Below, one piece after another: positions 59,794 through 64,000 of a stretch of DNA of 64,000 nt. The stretch is from Deltaproteobacteria bacterium. GTDB lineage: Bacteria; Desulfobacterota; Syntrophobacteria; Syntrophobacterales; Syntrophobacteraceae. Below the pieces are notes generated by a model, which was not told the origin of the DNA, ran no database searches, and saw only the letters and a program-made list of their open reading frames with translations. The stretch is from positions 186,001 through 250,000 of the forward strand of contig JAAYVE010000029.1 in NCBI GenBank assembly GCA_012517315.1, written 5' to 3'. Numbering within the stretch: the stretch's first letter is position 1; every line of letters starts with the position of its first letter. The position numbers and the translations under genes are program-made.

Positions 59794-60573
59794 TCACTGG
59801 CTCTCGCTTTGCCCATTGCTCCGATATTGGGCAACGATCCGTTCAATGCTTCCATCCTCCCACATTTCCTTTATCACCGTCTCAAGGCGTGGAACAATCC
59901 CGGCAAAAGGGGATCGTTTCCCGATGAGCATATGGAAATCGCTCGTTGCCACCACGCCCTGGGTGGGAACAACTTTGTCCTCCAACCCCAAATGCTTCAG
60001 GGCAGGTGCAGCCAGAATGCCGTCTTCGAGGAGGATGTCGCCCCTTTTTGCGGCAAGCATTCGATACATTCCATCCACCATCGTCGCATTGAAAATACGA
60101 ATTCCTGCATCTTCCAGGTGCGTTTTGGACCAACCGTTTCCGATGTAAGAAATCACGGTGACCCCATGGCTCTTGAGATCCCCGATGGACGACATGGCAT
60201 CGAAGGACTGTCTCTGCGGATGTCCTTCATAGGTGTGAATTCGCCATTCCTTCACCCAGATGGGCCGCTGGGGCGTCACCGTGAACACCGATCTTTCAGG
60301 CGTAGGGATTGTGGTGAGCATGTCCGCCTCACCCTCCTCCACGAGCATCTGACATCGCTTCCAGGGAAAAATGGCAATGCTGAGCGGTATCCCCAGTCTC
60401 TTCGTAATCGCTTCCCTGACAATGTCCACAAGGAACCCCCTGTATTCCCCGTCATGACTCCGATAGTTGGCAGGTGGGTAGTGAGTGAAAACATACTTCA
60501 ACGTCTCCCTTTCCGCCGAACTTTGGGAAGTGAAGGCAAGGATGAAGATGAGACAAAAGGCGACCTTGGACAT
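59794..60573 (-). CDS. periplasmic solute-binding protein (PBP2, amino-acid type)
   Basis: This 259-residue protein has a signal peptide (VAFCLIFILAFTSQSSA) and a PBP2 fold: YVFTHYPPANYRSHDGEYRG, FLVDIVREAITKRLGIP, MLTTIPTPERSVFTVTPQ and GVTVISYIGNGW. It binds a small solute. No transporter permease or ATPase is nearby; the next gene is a sensor kinase, so a ligand-sensing role is more likely than uptake. Confidence 0.88.
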   Translation of the reverse strand: MSKVAFCLIFILAFTSQSSAERETLKYVFTHYPPANYRSHDGEYRGFLVDIVREAITKRLGIPLSIAIFPWKRCQMLVEEGEADMLTTIPTPERSVFTVTPQRPIWVKEWRIHTYEGHPQRQSFDAMSSIGDLKSHGVTVISYIGNGWSKTHLEDAGIRIFNATMVDGMYRMLAAKRGDILLEDGILAAPALKHLGLEDKVVPTQGVVATSDFHMLIGKRSPFAGIVPRLETVIKEMWEDGSIERIVAQYRSNGQSESQ

Positions 60574-61284
60574 GCTTCCAATCCTCGGTGTGCCGGAGAT
60601 AAAACATGGCAGACAATGATTAACGGGCCAAAAGGATGATGGGGAACCTGGTGATCCGGCCAAGGGGGTCTGATTCCCCAATTACGGTCCGTTGCCTGAC
60701 AATGTGGATTTCTTTCATTACACGATCCCCATAGCAAAAGAAACACCAGGTGTTCTGGAAAAAGAGCTCACGGGCGTATTCGTGGAGGCTTGTCCGCCAC
60801 CCTGTCTGCTATTTCAGACTCGATTCCGGATTTACGGAATCCGCTCTCTGCGCAGATGCCGGCAAGGGCCCCATTCCCCTCCAACCGGCAAGGAGGAAGA
60901 GGGGCCGAATCCAAAACCATTGAGGCGCCGCCTTTCTCCATCACCATCAGGCCACCCTCCTTTCTTGTCCCCACGGATGGATGGGAGCGGTCGGTCGCCC
61001 GTCACGCCGGAGGATTTCAGCCTTCCCCGGGAATGTGCGTCAAAAGATTTTTTGTCCATGAAGCAGACGTCTCATTGGGAACGCTTCGGTTCATTCAAGG
61101 AAAGATAGATCTTGATGATTTCACCGTTCAACCTTGTTGCCGGGTTATGATATACTGAATCAGCGGGATGTGGGTCACGTGGCGGGTTCCTATCCGGGGT
61201 GAGTTCTTTTGACAGAAACCCGCAACGGAATTATTTTTGCATAGAGGGAGGTCAAAACCTGTTAAAGCTCTTGGGAGGGTTCAG
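60574..61284. other. divergent intergenic gap
   Basis: No gene is supported on either strand in these ~700 bases. A promoter for the small membrane protein probably lies near 61150-61240 but I cannot define it well. Confidence 0.4.
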
Positions 61285-61458
61285 ATGGCTGCGGTGTGGT
61301 TTTGTCTCGGTCTTTTCCTCGGTACAATAGCGGGAGTCTTTGTGGTGGCGCTCTTTCAAATGACCTCCAGGGAATTTCCTCACCCCGATCCGGATGGCAT
61401 GACATTGGAGCCATTTCCTTCCGTCATGTCAAAAGTGGGTGACTTGGGGAGGGATTGA
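61285..61458 (+). CDS. small single-pass membrane protein (DUF3789-like)
   Basis: This 57-residue protein has one membrane segment (FCLGLFLGTIAGVFVVALF) and a short tail (REFPHPDPDGMTLEP). The ATG follows GGGAGG. The segment length and position resemble DUF3789. Function unknown. Confidence 0.6.
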   Translation: MAAVWFCLGLFLGTIAGVFVVALFQMTSREFPHPDPDGMTLEPFPSVMSKVGDLGRD

Positions 61459-61482
61459 TCGAAGGGCAGATCGGACCATGGT

Positions 61483-61758
61483 TTACCGGTTTTTGAGGTC
61501 GTCCCAAGGCCCCGTGATCGCATTCTGAAAATGAAAGCCCAGTCCATCTGAGACGATCCATTTGTTTATGGGATTAAAGGGACCAGTGGACTGGGCGACG
61601 TCAACCGGCGTCCCAAAAGGTTCTCGGTGTTTTTTCGGGGCGTCGTCGTACAACGATTCGCCACACCCAACTCTTACCCGAACGCCTGGTGCTCTATCGG
61701 TGTTTTTCAACTCTTCTTCACCCATCTCCGCAAGGGCAATGCACCAATTTGACGCCAT
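61483..61758 (-). CDS. doubtful small ORF
   Basis: This frame is open for 91 residues (MASNWCIALAEMGEEEL, DDAPKKHREPFGTPVDV). It has no good ribosome binding site. No family is recognised. It may be a relic or non-coding. Confidence 0.2.
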   Translation of the reverse strand: MASNWCIALAEMGEEELKNTDRAPGVRVRVGCGESLYDDAPKKHREPFGTPVDVAQSTGPFNPINKWIVSDGLGFHFQNAITGPWDDLKNR

Positions 61759-61868
61759 AGCCGAAAGAGGATTCTCTCCATTAGCTCTTCGTCAATAATG
61801 TGACATCACTGCCATCTCTTCGCTGGAAGCGTTCCGATGTTTTTTAGCCCTCGAGGCAGAGAGTCATT

Positions 61869-62276
61869 CTATTGACTACCGGGACCGATTTTGAATCCGC
61901 ACTCATTGATGCAACGGAATGATGGGAGACCATCTTCGTGAGGAAAGGGCGTACGGTCGATGACCGGTTGCGGCAATGAAGACTCGTCATCGAATATCCT
62001 GAAAGCGAAGTGAAGCAGATTGAGCCGCTCCGAGTAGCGCTTTTCCAGCAGAAAGCAATAGAGCGCCCGTACAGCGGCCCCTATATCCCATCCCTGTGTG
62101 AATTTCTTTGCCAGGAAATGTTCCACGAAATCCGGAAGCGGATCCTCCAGAGCACGGACAAAATCCTGACCATTCCATTGCAGGTCCAAGGGCTCGGGCT
62201 GGAACCCTTCGAACTCCTGCAAGAGACGATTCCATTCGATTGCCTCACCCACGACGCCTCCCTCAATAACGTGCAT
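61869..62276 (-). CDS. hypothetical protein
   Basis: This 135-residue frame has a protein-like composition (EPLDLQWNGQDFVRAL, PLPDFVEHFLAKKFTQGWD, LYCFLLEKRYSERLN). The ATG follows GGAG closely. No family is recognised. It diverges from the GspA-like ATPase gene. Confidence 0.4.
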   Translation of the reverse strand: MHVIEGGVVGEAIEWNRLLQEFEGFQPEPLDLQWNGQDFVRALEDPLPDFVEHFLAKKFTQGWDIGAAVRALYCFLLEKRYSERLNLLHFAFRIFDDESSLPQPVIDRTPFPHEDGLPSFRCINECGFKIGPGSQ

Positions 62277-62370
62277 TGGCTCCAGTTGCCAGTTAGGTCT
62301 TGTAGCACATTCACCCGTTCAATATAATCCGCAAAACGTATGATTCCATCGCGTCGAGGTTGCAGTGTCC

Positions 62371-64000
62371 ATGTATCGAGACTACTTCGGTTTCCGAGAG
62401 GCGCCTTTTTCCATTGCTCCCGACCCGCGCTACCTCTACATGAGTGAAAAGCATCGGGAAGCCCTGGCGCATCTGCTCTTCGGTGTAAGGAGTGAGGGAG
62501 GATTCGTGTTGTTGACCGGCGAGGTGGGTGCCGGCAAGACCACAGTCTGTCGATGCCTCCTGGAGCAATTGCCAGAAAACGTGGACGTTGCATTCATTTT
62601 CAACCCAAAGTTGACGGTTGAGGAACTCCTCTCGACTATCTGCGACGAGCTTGGAATCCCGTATCCGGAAAAACAAAAAAGCGTGAAGTTGTTCGTGGAC
62701 CGCTTGAACGGCCACCTTCTGGAAGCCCACGCCAGAGGCCGCAGTACCCTTCTCATCATCGATGAGGCTCAAAACCTTTCCCGGACCGTGCTCGAGCAGA
62801 TTCGCCTGCTGACCAATCTGGAAACGAACCGGCAGAAACTCCTTGGGATCATTCTCCTGGGACAACCGGAACTGCTGCAGACGCTCTCCGAACCCAAGCT
62901 GCGCCAGTTGTCTCAGCGCATCATCGCACGCTACCACCTGGGGCCACTTTCCAAGAGGGAGGTGGGCGATTACATAAACCATCGGCTCAGCGTGGCAGGG
63001 GCCAGGGAAGCGCTTTTTCCTCAAGCGGTCACGGCAAGGATTTACAGGTTAAGCGGAGGCATCCCGCGCCTAATCAACCTGCTTTGCGACAGGGCTCTCC
63101 TGGGAACTTACGCACAGGGAAAACGCACGGTGGACATGAAAACCTTGAAGAGGGCGGCACGGGAGGTTCTTGGCCATCTTCGCCCAGGCGTGTCCGTTCT
63201 CTCCCCCATGCACTGGTGGAAAGCCGCGGCCGTTTTTCCCCTGGTACTCATTTCCGGTTGGGTTGCCACACACTATTGGCAAACGGGGCGGCCGTCCGTG
63301 GAACATCTCTTTCGACCCTTTTCCGGAACGGCCCCCTCCGTCCATCGCAGACCTATTCCTATTTTCATGAAACCATCTCAAGGCATGGATCCCCAGGTGA
63401 ACGGTTCCCCTACAGCCAGCTCGGCCGCCGGCACTGAAACGGAGTCTCCCCCTTCGCTTCGTCCCGGAGCCCTTGCCGAGGGTTCCAGCGGCTTTTCCGC
63501 TGAAAAAGCCGAAGGGGGCCTTCCCACTGGGAGCGAGGGTAGGGAAACGGCGCCGAACGGAATCGCTCTACTGGAGAAGTCTGCAGGTTCCAGGAGTGAG
63601 GAGATGGCTCTTCGCAAGCTTTTGAGCCTATGGGGATTGGAACCTGTTCAGGAGCAGGACTGGAGGACGTGCAGCGGTATCGATTCCTTCGGCCTCCGTT
63701 GTCTTTCCGACAGGGGGAACCTCCAGGAACTGCGGGTTCTTGATCTGCCGGCGGTGCTGAGGTTCCGGGATTCCCAGGGAAGAGACTTTTTTGGGACCTT
63801 GACATGGCTCGGGGAAAACGAGGGGACCATCCTTTGCGAGGACCGTTCCATATCCGTCTCCCTGAAGGAACTGACTGACAAATGGAATGGAGATTACACC
63901 CTTTTTTGGAAGCCACCCCCCGATTACCGGGGGAGCATGCGGGAGGGGGATGGGGGTGCCCTCGCCAGGTGGGTGGCGTTTCGTCTTGCACAGGTGCATG
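62371..64000 (+). CDS. GspA/ExeA-like AAA ATPase (3' partial)
   Basis: This ATPase begins at the ATG at 62371 and runs past the end of the window (at least 543 codons). The AAA domain has FGFREAPFSIAPDPRYLYMS, Walker A LLTGEVGAGKTT, Walker B LLIIDEAQNLS and LLGQPELLQTL. A membrane segment follows (AAAVFPLVLISGWVATHYW), then a Pro/Ser-rich linker and a periplasmic domain (LLSLWGLEPVQEQDW, LDLPAVLRF). This is the ExeA/GspA layout, which helps peptidoglycan remodelling for type II secretion or pili. A partner GspB may follow outside the window. Confidence 0.88.
   Translation, partial: MYRDYFGFREAPFSIAPDPRYLYMSEKHREALAHLLFGVRSEGGFVLLTGEVGAGKTTVCRCLLEQLPENVDVAFIFNPKLTVEELLSTICDELGIPYPEKQKSVKLFVDRLNGHLLEAHARGRSTLLIIDEAQNLSRTVLEQIRLLTNLETNRQKLLGIILLGQPELLQTLSEPKLRQLSQRIIARYHLGPLSKREVGDYINHRLSVAGAREALFPQAVTARIYRLSGGIPRLINLLCDRALLGTYAQGKRTVDMKTLKRAAREVLGHLRPGVSVLSPMHWWKAAAVFPLVLISGWVATHYWQTGRPSVEHLFRPFSGTAPSVHRRPIPIFMKPSQGMDPQVNGSPTASSAAGTETESPPSLRPGALAEGSSGFSAEKAEGGLPTGSEGRETAPNGIALLEKSAGSRSEEMALRKLLSLWGLEPVQEQDWRTCSGIDSFGLRCLSDRGNLQELRVLDLPAVLRFRDSQGRDFFGTLTWLGENEGTILCEDRSISVSLKELTDKWNGDYTLFWKPPPDYRGSMREGDGGALARWVAFRLAQVH

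Overview
The window looks like a chromosome segment of a strictly anaerobic Thermodesulfobacteriota/deltaproteobacterium, most likely a Syntrophobacterales-type sulfate reducer or syntroph. The supporting signs are a complete HydE/HydF/HydG maturation set with aspartase, a phosphatase-linked sensory [FeFe] hydrogenase, a B12-dependent (class II) ribonucleotide reductase, several large multi-PAS sensor kinases without adjacent regulators, DUF1847/DUF5320/zinc-ribbon small proteins, and two genes in which an in-frame TGA sits where a redox cysteine is expected. Species assignment is inference. I recognised no rRNA, CRISPR array or insertion sequence.

Layout. 1-4.8 kb: the end of a VWA/AgmX-type protein and a six-PAS hybrid kinase. 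5-9.7 kb (minus): small zinc-ribbon and DUF4174 proteins, an ABC-2 exporter pair, a frameshifted CBS gene and an intact CBS protein. 9.7-10.9 kb: a TIR-like (CAP12/PCTIR family) protein. 11.3-14.3 kb: a GntR regulator translationally coupled to trpB and trpA, closed by a terminator. 14.4-20.6 kb (minus): dnaK, cbpA, cbpM, clpB. 21.1-25.5 kb: nrdJ, endonuclease V, a small Cys-rich protein, an EVE-domain protein and a coupled small protein. 25.6-30.1 kb (minus): a putative selenocysteine DUF1573 protein, small Cys/Gly-rich proteins and a PAS kinase. 30.2-34.5 kb (minus): tkt, zwf and a decayed pgl. 34.9-40.9 kb: an NTF2-like protein, a Cache hybrid kinase, a cNMP-binding protein and a CDF metal exporter. 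41.4-49.8 kb: hydG-aspA-hydF-hydE, a [2Fe-2S] protein, the sensory hydrogenase (group C3-like) and a SpoIIE phosphatase in one tightly spaced run. 49.9-52.7 kb: a methyltransferase and 2-oxoacid dehydrogenase E1 alpha/beta without E2/E3. 52.9-64 kb: a putative selenocysteine rhodanese, small lipoproteins, an EFR1-type flavodoxin/ferredoxin, a periplasmic binding protein with a multi-PAS kinase, and a GspA/ExeA-like ATPase running off the end.

How the genes work together. The hyd block encodes the enzymes that build the H-cluster plus a hydrogenase that carries the H-cluster cysteines, a PAS domain and a coupled PP2C-type phosphatase, which suggests an H2 or redox sensor that signals by dephosphorylation. 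tkt and zwf supply pentose phosphates and NADPH, but the lactonase between them and the rest of the oxidative branch is broken. The chaperone block is a complete disaggregation machine. The two putative selenoproteins are both exported thiol-chemistry proteins and each has a hairpin just after the TGA; they are the most novel items here.
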